Assembly: GCF_023634065.1 (NCBI RefSeq)
Contig: NZ_JALKCV010000002.1
Coordinates: 434,001 to 498,000 of the forward strand
Source of the DNA: Microbulbifer litoralis
GTDB lineage: Bacteria; Pseudomonadota; Gammaproteobacteria; Pseudomonadales; Cellvibrionaceae
Length of the DNA stretch: 64,000 bases
Reading direction: 5' to 3'
The translations under genes and the position numbers were made by a program. Below are positions 8,441 through 16,523 of this stretch, in pieces. The stretch's first letter is position 1, and each line of letters begins with the position of its first letter. The notes under the pieces were generated by a model. It ran no database searches. It was not told the DNA's origin and saw nothing but the letters and a program-made list of their open reading frames with translations.

Positions 8441-9343
8441 CTACAGCCCGCAGGGCGAGTCCAGCTTCGGCGTCCAGTCCGGCACCGTGTCCGCAAATGC
8501 GACCTTATCGTTGCGCAGGTCGGCTACTGCCCGGGTCACCTGCCCGGTATTCATGATTTTGTCGGCATTGTGGTAGACCCAGTCCACATCCTGCTGGTAC
8601 ACGCGCTTCTCTTCCGAATCGAGCAGTCCCTCCTGGGTAAACCACAGGTTGAAATTGATCGACATGGGCTCTTCCGGGTAGACATGCTCGCTGTGCTCGG
8701 CGAACTGTTCGCCATCGACGAAGTAGCGCAGTTTTTTGTCGGTGACCTGTAGCACCAGCGTGTGCCAGCCCTCGAGGCTGCCCTGCCTGACCGTATACTC
8801 GTTGTCCTTTTCAAACGGGTTCAGTTTAAAGGTCTCCCAACTGGTGGCGAACAGGCCGTGCCCGTCTTCGCCCCAGCCGCCGTTGGCCAGGTATTCGAAG
8901 TCCATCTCGCTGTAATCCGGGTCCATGTCCTTCTTCAGCGGGCTGATGGTGTAGAAGGTCTCGATGATCTGGTCGCCGTCCGGTCCCTCCACCGGTGCAT
9001 CGCGGAAAAATACCCGCGCCGCATAGGTGCCCTCCAGGTATTTGCGCTGGTGGCAGAACTGGGTGTGCTCGGTATTTTCACCGCTGCCGTCGGTGGAGGA
9101 GGTCATGCGCAGCAGCCTGTTGCCGGCGGAATCCCGGTCGTCGAGAAAGCGGATGCCGTCTGCCGACCAGCGCGCGCCGCTGACGCCGGGATGGCCGGTC
9201 TGGGTGCGCGCCTTCCAGCCGTTTTCCCGCATGGCCGGCAGGTCGGGGTAGGAGAAATCGTCGAAGAGGATTTTCTGTTGCGGATTTTCAGCGCCGCCGC
9301 AGCCGGCCAGCAGGCCGGTCAATAGAAATGCGCAGTATTTCAT
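8441..9343 (-). CDS. GH16-like glycan hydrolase, outer-membrane lipoprotein
   Basis: A 300-residue protein with a lipoprotein signal peptide ending in LLAGC (lipid-bearing C15), so it is membrane anchored. The body has the look of a GH16 beta-jellyroll enzyme: the catalytic ExDxE motif is present as E146-M-D148-F-E150 within YSEMDFEYL, followed by Trp/Gly-rich strands and a WFTQEG segment. GH16 enzymes cut beta-1,3 or beta-1,4 glucans and galactans such as agar, laminarin or carrageenan; the substrate cannot be assigned. It is surrounded by chitin genes, so a role in glycan use is likely. A start at ATG 9343 is supported by AGGTAAC upstream. Confidence 0.68.
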   Translation of the reverse strand: MKYCAFLLTGLLAGCGGAENPQQKILFDDFSYPDLPAMRENGWKARTQTGHPGVSGARWSADGIRFLDDRDSAGNRLLRMTSSTDGSGENTEHTQFCHQRKYLEGTYAARVFFRDAPVEGPDGDQIIETFYTISPLKKDMDPDYSEMDFEYLANGGWGEDGHGLFATSWETFKLNPFEKDNEYTVRQGSLEGWHTLVLQVTDKKLRYFVDGEQFAEHSEHVYPEEPMSINFNLWFTQEGLLDSEEKRVYQQDVDWVYHNADKIMNTGQVTRAVADLRNDKVAFADTVPDWTPKLDSPCGL

Positions 9344-9412
9344 GGATGTTGTTACCTGTTTGTCTGCCCCGGGGCAGGTTCAATGGAGGAGAGTGTTCCC
9401 CCTTATCAAAAC

Positions 9413-9437
9413 GAAAAAAAACCCCGGTGGACCGGGG
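9413..9437 (-). terminator. Rho-independent terminator after the chitinase gene
   Basis: On the minus strand a CCCCGGT/ACCGGGG hairpin (arms 9422-9428 and 9431-9437) is followed by a run of eight or more T. It lies about 100 bases downstream of the chitinase stop codon and upstream of the GH16-like gene, so the two genes are probably separate transcripts. Confidence 0.85.
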
Positions 9438-9534
9438 CGAATATAGGAGCATTACCTATAGATCAACGACGAGAGAGAAAACGTCCTGTGAATATTCTTT
9501 CCTGTCCCTCTCCCCGCGGGGAGAGGAACGCTGC

Positions 9535-12500
9535 TCAGTCGACAGTGCAGACAAATTCCCAGCTGCCGTCACTGCCCGGTACCGAGTTGGTCCACCAGCT
9601 GGCCTGGTACACACTGCCCTCGTGGATGATGCGGTCGCCGCCGGAGGCGTGATCGCCCTGGGGCCAGTTGGGGTAGGTCACCAGGCCGCTGGTGTCCACA
9701 CCCGCGGAACTGCAATTGCTGCCGCCGCCGTTACCGCCATCACCGCCGCCGGACAGGTCCGCCAGCGGCAGTTCCGGGTACTCGAAGGCCAGCGCGTAGG
9801 TGCTGCCATTGATGGTGACGGTGTAGGCCTGCGGGCCGGAAACCGGCAGGTAGTAGTTCAGGGTCAGGTCCCAGCTGGCGCCGTCGGCGAGGGACTGCCA
9901 CTCCGGCAGCGTGAAGCGCACGCGGTGGAACTCGTTTTCCGCACCGCCCACGTTGCCGCCGCTGGCATTGGCGCCGCTCTCGATCACCGTGAGGCCGGCA
10001 CCGCTCTGGTCGGTGATGGTGTCGGAGGTGGCCGTGGGCATATCGAACTCGAATGCGGTGCCGCCGGGAATGGTGGTGCCGGTGTTGTTGGTGATGGTCA
10101 GCTTCGGGTTGAGCGGGTAGTTCTGGTCGCCCAGCTTGAAGCCGTCCACGACCATGCCGATATCCACCGCTTCGTCCGGCAGCGCGCGGTCGCTGCGCAG
10201 CTCGCGGTAGTCGCCGGCGGTCTTGAACCTGTCGTAGGCGAGGCTGGTCAGGGTGTCGCCCATGAAGTACTCGCCCTTGCCGGCGTCATAGTCGTAGTCG
10301 CCGGCCAGCTCCCAGAACATGATGCCGCCGACGCCCTGGTCGATCACGTACTGCACCTTCGCGTCCATCGACTCTTCATCTTCGGTGGAGATGAACACAT
10401 CCTTGCTGTCGTTCCACAGCCAGGGCGCTTCGGAGACGCTGTCGTAGTGGCGCACGTAAGTGCCCACCAACTGGTCCTGCGGGTCATTGGCCGGGTCCAG
10501 TCCGTAGTCGTCCAGGTAGCTGCCGAGAATGCCGTTCTCCAGGTTCTTGGCGTGCCACATGGGGTTGGAGCCGGCGCCCATTTCCTCGCCGATGCTGTTC
10601 TTGTCGTGCCACATATTGTCGATACCCACGGCACCATTGCCGCAGTCGGCCGCGCCGCCGGTACCCTCGGGGCAATCGGATTGCGACGGCAGCGGCGCGC
10701 TGCCACCCAGGCCGTTGGTACCGCCGGTGACGCCCTGCCAGCCGCGGGTGTAGTAGGGGATGCCGATATTGATGCGGCCCGGGGACATGGAACCGCGGAA
10801 ATACTTCACCGCCCAGTCGATATTCAGGTAGCCGATACCACCATACTGGGATGTGGTGTAGACACTGGCGGCGGCCAGTTCCGGGTCCTCGCCGTTGTCG
10901 AACAGCGCGGAATTGTGGCCCACGTATTCGTTCCAGGCGCCGTGCAGGTCGTACGTCATGATATTGACGTAGTCCAGGTACCGGGTGATCTGCATCGTCT
11001 CCATGCCGCGCAGCAGGTAGCCGGAAGAGGGCGAGGCGATGGTCAGCATATAGTGGGTGCCGTCCTGCTCGCCGGCTTCATCCAGCTTTTCGCGCAGCAC
11101 CCGCATCAGTTCCACATAGGCATCCATCAGGTCGCCGCGCTTGGGATTGGCAATGCCGAAATCCAGCGGATTGCCGGCGTCGTTCATCGAGGTGGGGTAT
11201 TCGTAGTCGATATCCACACCGTCGAAGCCGTAGCTGCGGATAAAGTCCACCGCCGAATCGGCGAAGGTCTCGATACCCTGGTGATTGATGCTGCCGTCGC
11301 CATTGGTGGTCATGGTGTAGAAGCCGCCGTCGGCCACGCGGTCGCCCTGCTCGTTGAAATGGCCTCCGGTTTCGGCCCAGCCGCCGACGGAGATCAGGGT
11401 CTTCACATCCGGATACTGCTCCTTGTATTTGGACAGCTGGTTGAAGTGCCCTTTGTAGGCGTAGTCCGGATCGGTCTCCGCGCCGGCCACGCCCGGCCAC
11501 TCCATGCCGGTAGCGGGGTTGTCCGGATTGGCGGTGTTGCCCACGGATACGGAATAGTCGCTGCCCACGTGGGCAAAGGCGTAGTTGATATGGGTGATCT
11601 TGCCCCAGGGAATATCCTTCACCAGGTAGCTGGGCTGGCCGTTGGCGCCGTTACGCCAGCTGGTGAAATAGCCGATGATGCGCCGCGGGTGATCCGCGCC
11701 CATTTTCTCCCGGCCGGCCTGGTCGTAGATATCGCAGTAGTCCGGATTGGTGCCCGGGGTGGTGTAGAGGCCGTCCGGGCGGCAGGGGAAGTCGCCGCTC
11801 ACCGGCTCGCCGTCGACGGTGATCGATACGGCGGCGGAATCGGTCCAGACGTCGGCGCTGTCGTAGGCGCGGGCGAAAACCTCATGTTCGCCGGCCTCGG
11901 CGGTCCAGCCGTAGCTGTAGGGCGCGCTGGCATCCTCGCCGACTTTCTGGCCGCCGACATAGAACTCGACGCGGCTGACCGGGCCCTCGTCGTCCCCGGC
12001 CGAGGCGTTGAGACTGACGCTGACACCCTCCTCGTAGCTGCTGCCGTCGACCGGCGCGTCGAGGCTGACGCTGGGGGGATTGTTTGGCTCTGAAACCTCG
12101 ATGCCCGAGGTCGCGGATTGGGTGGACTGGTCGTCATTGTCCGTGGCGATTGCGTGGATCGCGTGGCTGCCGAGTGTCGCAGTCCAGTCGACGGAATAGG
12201 GTGCGCTGGTATCGCTGCCGACACTGCTGCCGTCGACGAAGAATTCCACCGCGCTGACGGTGCCGTCACTGTCGCTGGCATCGGCGCTCAGCGCCAGGCT
12301 GTCCCCGGCGGAGAGAACGGTACCGTCCGCCGGCGCGGTCAGGCTGACCTGCGGCGGCACCGGCCCGGCCGGGTTGACGGTGATGACTACATCCGTGCTG
12401 AGCACCTCCTGGCCGGCGCTGTCCTCGATACGCGCGGTGATGACCGGCGATCCGGCCACTGCGATCCAGGTGGCCTGGTAGGGGGCGGTGTTGTCGGTGC

Positions 12501-12885
12501 CGATGGCGTTGCCGTCGATATAGAACTCGACGGCGGTCACGCCGTTATCGTCGCTGGCGTCGACTGAGATGACAACGTTGTCATTCTCGGTGTAAACGGA
12601 GCCGGCAGTGGGGGTGGTTATCGAGCCTTGGGGCGGGTTGTCGGCGGCGCCGTCGCAGGCGCCGAGCAGGCTCCATTCCTGGTACTGGCCGGAGTACTGT
12701 TCCGGATCCTGGTTCTGGGTCCACCAGTTGGCCTCGTAGGCGCTGCCGTTGTGTTCTACCTGGGCGCCGCCGTTATAGGCGCTGGAGGGGTTCCATGGGG
12801 ACAGGCCCGAGCAGTCCACGGCGTAGGCGTGTCCCGCTCCGAGCATGGCTGCGGCGAGGGCGCCGAGCGCGAGTCGCTTGTGCAT
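9535..12885 (-). CDS. Secreted multidomain GH18 chitinase
   Basis: A 1116-residue enzyme that hydrolyses chitin outside the cell. Start ATG 12885 is chosen because GGTGAAG precedes it and it opens a signal peptide (cleavage near GHAYA, residue 22). Domains in order: a CBM5/12 chitin-binding module (about 23-77, Trp pair ANWWTQ); three Ig-like repeats of about 90 residues each (80-357), each carrying VEF(Y/F)(I/V) and APY; the GH18 barrel (about 360-870) with DGVDIDYEY and catalytic Glu562; a beta-rich module (about 890-1040); a Gly-rich linker; and a second CBM5/12 at the C-terminus (ASWWTN). All GH18 catalytic residues are present. A palindromic operator-like box lies 62 bases upstream of the start, and the same box precedes the GH20 hexosaminidase. 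A terminator lies about 100 bases downstream. Confidence 0.93.
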   Translation of the reverse strand: MHKRLALGALAAAMLGAGHAYAVDCSGLSPWNPSSAYNGGAQVEHNGSAYEANWWTQNQDPEQYSGQYQEWSLLGACDGAADNPPQGSITTPTAGSVYTENDNVVISVDASDDNGVTAVEFYIDGNAIGTDNTAPYQATWIAVAGSPVITARIEDSAGQEVLSTDVVITVNPAGPVPPQVSLTAPADGTVLSAGDSLALSADASDSDGTVSAVEFFVDGSSVGSDTSAPYSVDWTATLGSHAIHAIATDNDDQSTQSATSGIEVSEPNNPPSVSLDAPVDGSSYEEGVSVSLNASAGDDEGPVSRVEFYVGGQKVGEDASAPYSYGWTAEAGEHEVFARAYDSADVWTDSAAVSITVDGEPVSGDFPCRPDGLYTTPGTNPDYCDIYDQAGREKMGADHPRRIIGYFTSWRNGANGQPSYLVKDIPWGKITHINYAFAHVGSDYSVSVGNTANPDNPATGMEWPGVAGAETDPDYAYKGHFNQLSKYKEQYPDVKTLISVGGWAETGGHFNEQGDRVADGGFYTMTTNGDGSINHQGIETFADSAVDFIRSYGFDGVDIDYEYPTSMNDAGNPLDFGIANPKRGDLMDAYVELMRVLREKLDEAGEQDGTHYMLTIASPSSGYLLRGMETMQITRYLDYVNIMTYDLHGAWNEYVGHNSALFDNGEDPELAAASVYTTSQYGGIGYLNIDWAVKYFRGSMSPGRINIGIPYYTRGWQGVTGGTNGLGGSAPLPSQSDCPEGTGGAADCGNGAVGIDNMWHDKNSIGEEMGAGSNPMWHAKNLENGILGSYLDDYGLDPANDPQDQLVGTYVRHYDSVSEAPWLWNDSKDVFISTEDEESMDAKVQYVIDQGVGGIMFWELAGDYDYDAGKGEYFMGDTLTSLAYDRFKTAGDYRELRSDRALPDEAVDIGMVVDGFKLGDQNYPLNPKLTITNNTGTTIPGGTAFEFDMPTATSDTITDQSGAGLTVIESGANASGGNVGGAENEFHRVRFTLPEWQSLADGASWDLTLNYYLPVSGPQAYTVTINGSTYALAFEYPELPLADLSGGGDGGNGGGSNCSSAGVDTSGLVTYPNWPQGDHASGGDRIIHEGSVYQASWWTNSVPGSDGSWEFVCTVD

Positions 12886-13401
12886 CTTCTTCACCTTGCT
12901 TGAGCAATTATTGTTATTGAATGGGCGCGCAAACCTCGGCACCGTCAAAATGACATCGCTGTCAAAATAACAGTCGCTTACAGCCGAGGCAATGCAAATT
13001 GCCCACAAATGTGAAAGAACCGAGTAAAGGTGCGCCAGTTCACGGGAGTAATAGATATTGCTCTGGCAGTGCTATCGCAGTGATTATCGGCCGTTTTTTG
13101 CATTGAGTCACAATTTCGTCCCGGGAAAACAATTTCCAGCGCGATTTTCTTTTGTCGAACTTCATTCTTGTCACGCTTCTTGCAATAACCCTGATATTGC
13201 AGCCATAGGGGTTTTTCTGTCGCCGCAGATAACGTTGACCGGAAGTGCTGTGCCTGGCCGTGGGGCAGTGGTGTTGTGCCGCGTTCCAGGTTGGTGCGGA
13301 TCCCGGTCGAGGTGGGGCGACAGCGCGGTGGATACGCTGCAATGGATGCGACGCGGCCCGGACGCCGTGTCGAAAACAATAAAAACTGACAGGGTATATT
13401 T
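12886..13401. other. 516-base divergent intergenic region, chitinase / TonB receptor
   Basis: No convincing gene is present. The chitinase-proximal part (about 12900-12970) is AT-richer and holds the operator-like box described separately. The rest has scattered AT-rich patches and probably contains the promoter and leader of the TonB-dependent receptor; I could not pick a clear -35/-10 pair. Open frames crossing this stretch on the minus strand overlap the receptor gene and look spurious. Confidence 0.6.
12947..12967 (-). promoter_or_regulatory. Operator-like box of the chitinase gene (NagR-type palindrome)
   Basis: The core TGACATCGCTGTCA (12951-12964) is a palindrome with 5-base arms around a CG-containing centre. 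Read in the direction of the chitinase gene it is TTGACAGCGATGTCATTTT, and it overlaps a consensus -35 TTGACA. The same sequence, 18 of 21 bases identical and in the same orientation, lies at 42125-42145 upstream of the GH20 gene. The form TGACA-N-CG-N-TGTCA resembles the LacI-type NagR operators described for chitin genes of marine gammaproteobacteria; that link is inferred. Confidence 0.6.
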
Positions 13402-15882
13402 ATGACAGAGAGTAAAAAGCGCCGGCTGGCCGTTGCCGGTATGCCGTCACTACTGGCCGTTGCCATCGCCGCGACCGCCGGTCCCGCACTGGCCCAGGAT
13501 GAGGTCATCGAGGAGATCATCACCATCGGTACCCGGGTCGACGGTCGCTCGGCGACGGATTCCGCCGCGCCGGTGGATATCGTCAGCGGCGACGAGTTCG
13601 TCAACCAGGGCGACGGCGACCTGAACAACCTGCTGCGCAATGTGGTGCCCTCCTACAACGTCAACACCCAGCCGATCAGCGACGCCGCCACCATCGTGCG
13701 CCCGGCCAACCTGCGCGGCCTGCCGCCGGATTCCACCCTGGTGCTGGTCAACGGCAAGCGGCGCCATCGCGCCGCGGTGATCTCCTTCCTCGGCGGCGGC
13801 CTGTCCGACGGCGCCCAGGGCCCGGATATCTCCGCGATCCCCGCCATCGCCCTCAAGCAGGTGGAAGTGTTGCGCGACGGTGCCGCGGCCCAGTATGGCT
13901 CCGACGCCATTGCCGGGGTCATGAATTTCCAGTTGAAAGATGCGGCCGAGGGCGGAGAGGTGGAAGTGAAATACGCCACCACCGCCGCGGGCGACGGCGA
14001 CCAGATGCAGATTGCCGGCAACCTGGGCCTGCCGCTGACCGATTCCGGTTTCATCAATATCAGTTACGAGTTGCGCGAGCAGGACGCCACCAGCCGCAGC
14101 GTGCAGCGCGACGATGCCGCCGGCCTGATTGCCGATGGCAACACCGCCGTGGAGGACCCGGCGCAGATCTGGGGCCAACCGGAAGTGAACGACGACACCA
14201 AGCTGTTTATCAACAGCGCGGTGGAAGTGGGTGACAGCGCCGAACTCTACGCCTTCGGCAACTACGCCAGCCGCACCGTGGATGGCGGTTTCTATTTTCG
14301 CAACCCGGAAACCCGCCCGGGGGTGTTCGCCGATGGCGACGGCAACCCGCTGGTCGCCGATCTGGACGACAGCAACGGCCTCGATGACTGCGCCGGTTTT
14401 TCCCACGCCGATGCCATGGCCAGCGAGGAGTGTTTCTCCTTCCAGGAAATTTTCCCCGGCGGCTTTACCCCGCGTTTCGGCGGTGACCTGGAGGATTACT
14501 CGGCGGTATTCGGTCTGCGCGGTGAGTTCGCCAATGGCATCGGCTATGACGTCAGTGCCAGCGCCGGCCACAACCAGGTGGATTTCGTGATCCGCAATAC
14601 CGTGAATGCCACGCTGGGGCCGGATACGCCCACGGCGTTCAATCCCGGCACATACATCCAGGATGAAACCAACTTCAATGTCGACCTGAGCAGGGAAACC
14701 GCAGTGAGCGGCAAGCCGCTGTTTGTCGCCGCCGGTTTCGAGTGGCGCGAGGAAACGTTCGAGGCCCAGGTCGGCGATCGGGCCTCCTGGGAAGTGGGGC
14801 CCCTGGTAGGCCAGGGCTTTTCCATCGGTTCCAACGGCTTCCCGGGGTTTGGCCCGCAGGTGGCCGGTACTTTTGATCGCGACAATATCGCGGTCTATAC
14901 CGATATGGAACTGGATGCCACCGACAAGCTGCGCCTGGGTGCCGCCCTGCGCTGGGAGGATTTCTCCGATTTCGGCAGCACCTCCAACTTCAAGTTATCC
15001 GGTCACTACACCGTCAATGACCTGCTGGCTTTCCGCTCGACGATCAGTACCGGTTTCCGGGCGCCGACGCCGGGGCAATCGAATATCACCAATGTGTCCA
15101 CGGTATTCACCAGCGGCCAGCTGATCAACCGCGGTACCATTCCCCCCACCAATCCGATCGCGGAGTTGAAGGGTGGCGAACAGCTGCAACCGGAGGAGTC
15201 CGAGAGCGTTACGTTGGGCGCCATCATTACGACGGCGGACTGGGATATCACCATCGATTACTTCCGCATCGCCGTCAGTGACCGCATCACCCAATCCGCG
15301 GACCAGGAGCTGAGCGATGCCGAGCGCGCGCAGCTGATCGCCGACGGCATCACCGGCGCCGATTCGCTGTCCTCCTTCCGTTTCTACACCAACGACTTCG
15401 ATACCGAGACCCAGGGGGTCGATATAGTGGCCACCTATTCACTGGCGGAATCCACGGACCTCGGTTTTGCGATGAACTGGACCGATACCGAGGTGACCGA
15501 GTACAACCCGGCCACCATGGATGAGACCCGCATCAAGCTGTTGCAGGAAAACCTGCCCAACGTGCGCGGTAATGCCACCCTGACGCACTACGGTGACAAC
15601 TGGCGTGGCCTGGTGCGGCTGAACTACTTCGGCAGTTTCTGGGAGGCGCACCTGGATGACGGCACACTGCCGATCGACGCCGGGGCGGAGTGGACGCTGG
15701 ATGCGGAGGCTTCCTACAGTTTCAACGACAACCTGTCGCTGATCGCCGGTGCGGAAAACCTGCTCGACAATTATCCGGACGATAACCCCTGGGCGGGTGT
15801 TGCCGGCTCCGAGTACCCGACCACGTCGCCGATGGGCTTCAATGGCGCGCTCTACTATATGCGTGCCCGCTATCAGTTCTGA
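13402..15882 (+). CDS. TonB-dependent outer-membrane receptor
   Basis: An 826-residue outer-membrane transporter with a signal peptide ending at PALAQ, a TonB-box-like stretch (EEIITIGTR), a plug domain (about 55-170, including RGLPPDSTLVLVNGKRRHR and QYGSDAIAGVMNF) and a C-terminal beta barrel ending in an aromatic residue (MRARYQF), as required for barrel assembly. It imports a large ligand using TonB energy. The ligand is not readable from sequence; its position divergent to the chitinase suggests chito-oligosaccharides, but the plug also resembles iron-complex receptors, so siderophore uptake stays possible. A strong terminator follows the stop by 29 bases. Confidence 0.9.
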   Translation: MTESKKRRLAVAGMPSLLAVAIAATAGPALAQDEVIEEIITIGTRVDGRSATDSAAPVDIVSGDEFVNQGDGDLNNLLRNVVPSYNVNTQPISDAATIVRPANLRGLPPDSTLVLVNGKRRHRAAVISFLGGGLSDGAQGPDISAIPAIALKQVEVLRDGAAAQYGSDAIAGVMNFQLKDAAEGGEVEVKYATTAAGDGDQMQIAGNLGLPLTDSGFINISYELREQDATSRSVQRDDAAGLIADGNTAVEDPAQIWGQPEVNDDTKLFINSAVEVGDSAELYAFGNYASRTVDGGFYFRNPETRPGVFADGDGNPLVADLDDSNGLDDCAGFSHADAMASEECFSFQEIFPGGFTPRFGGDLEDYSAVFGLRGEFANGIGYDVSASAGHNQVDFVIRNTVNATLGPDTPTAFNPGTYIQDETNFNVDLSRETAVSGKPLFVAAGFEWREETFEAQVGDRASWEVGPLVGQGFSIGSNGFPGFGPQVAGTFDRDNIAVYTDMELDATDKLRLGAALRWEDFSDFGSTSNFKLSGHYTVNDLLAFRSTISTGFRAPTPGQSNITNVSTVFTSGQLINRGTIPPTNPIAELKGGEQLQPEESESVTLGAIITTADWDITIDYFRIAVSDRITQSADQELSDAERAQLIADGITGADSLSSFRFYTNDFDTETQGVDIVATYSLAESTDLGFAMNWTDTEVTEYNPATMDETRIKLLQENLPNVRGNATLTHYGDNWRGLVRLNYFGSFWEAHLDDGTLPIDAGAEWTLDAEASYSFNDNLSLIAGAENLLDNYPDDNPWAGVAGSEYPTTSPMGFNGALYYMRARYQF

Positions 15883-15910
15883 GCAGGCTTTGGGCAAGTC
15901 GAAAAAAGAA

Positions 15911-15938
15911 AACCCCGCTGTGGCCAGCGGGGTTTTTT
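15911..15938 (+). terminator. Rho-independent terminator after the TonB receptor gene
   Basis: A perfect 10-base stem AACCCCGCTG / CAGCGGGGTT with a TGGC loop is followed by six T. An A-rich stretch on the left side would also let it stop transcription of the convergent minus-strand gene at 15989, so it is probably bidirectional. Confidence 0.92.
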
Positions 15939-15988
15939 CTTGTGATTGTTTGTGCGGTAGAAAATTATTCGAGTCCCGAATCCTGAGC

Positions 15989-16447
15989 CTACATATCCCA
16001 CAGCGAATTGGTCGCCATCGACAGTGTGATTCGCTCCTTGTCCTGGATCTGCTTCAGGTCTTCGAAGACCTCCTTGACTTCCGCGGACTCGATCGCGCCG
16101 TAGACGGCCTCGTAGAGATCGGAAAAGTAACGATCCACCTCGCGGCCCATATTGTTGATTTCCTTGATTGTGGGTGGATCGCCCAGGTCCAGGGACCTGA
16201 TGAAATCGCTGGCGGATTCCTCATGGGTGTACTGCAGCCAGGTCTGCATGACCTTGTGCTGGGCAACACCGTTGTAGTTGGCCAGGTTTCGCGCCATCCG
16301 CCGCTCGTGTTCCAGCATATGCTGTAGCAGCAGCCGGGTGCGATTGTCGGCGGCTTTTTCCAGCAACTCTTCGTAGAGATCGGCCATCTGCCGGTGAAAC
16401 TTCTCGGCGTCTTTCAGTACCTGGAAGGCCTGCTTGAATGTCTTCAT
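15989..16447 (-). CDS. Small ferritin-like four-helix protein, function unknown
   Basis: A 152-residue, almost entirely helical and strongly charged protein with no signal peptide. Helix 1 has E15-K-F-H18 and helix 2 has E46-H47-E48, spacing reminiscent of the iron ligands of rubrerythrin and ferritin-like proteins; helices with further Glu and Tyr follow (about 95-150). This supports a ferritin-like fold, but the full di-iron ligand set cannot be confirmed by eye. ATG 16447 is chosen over an upstream frame extension because AAAGG precedes it and the helix starts at once (MKTFKQAF). It is downstream of nuoN on the same strand, 76 bases away, and may be read through from the complex I operon. 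Confidence 0.6.
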   Translation of the reverse strand: MKTFKQAFQVLKDAEKFHRQMADLYEELLEKAADNRTRLLLQHMLEHERRMARNLANYNGVAQHKVMQTWLQYTHEESASDFIRSLDLGDPPTIKEINNMGREVDRYFSDLYEAVYGAIESAEVKEVFEDLKQIQDKERITLSMATNSLWDM

Positions 16448-16523
16448 GGAATTGCCTTTGCATTGTATTTTTGTGTCGAGGGGCGGCAATGGGTTCTTGT
16501 CGTCTCCGGGCTCCTATCTATGT

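Noticed and set aside
9364-9377. CTGCCCCGGGGCAG palindrome upstream of the GH16-like gene
   Set aside because: Perfect but with no loop, and GC-only; may be an operator but nothing supports it.
9328-12093. 921-codon plus-strand open frame
   Set aside because: It lies antisense to the chitinase gene, which has a full set of domain motifs. Long antisense frames are usual in GC-rich coding DNA.
13040-13640. Minus-strand frames between chitinase and TonB receptor
   Set aside because: They overlap the start of the receptor gene antisense and have no domain features.
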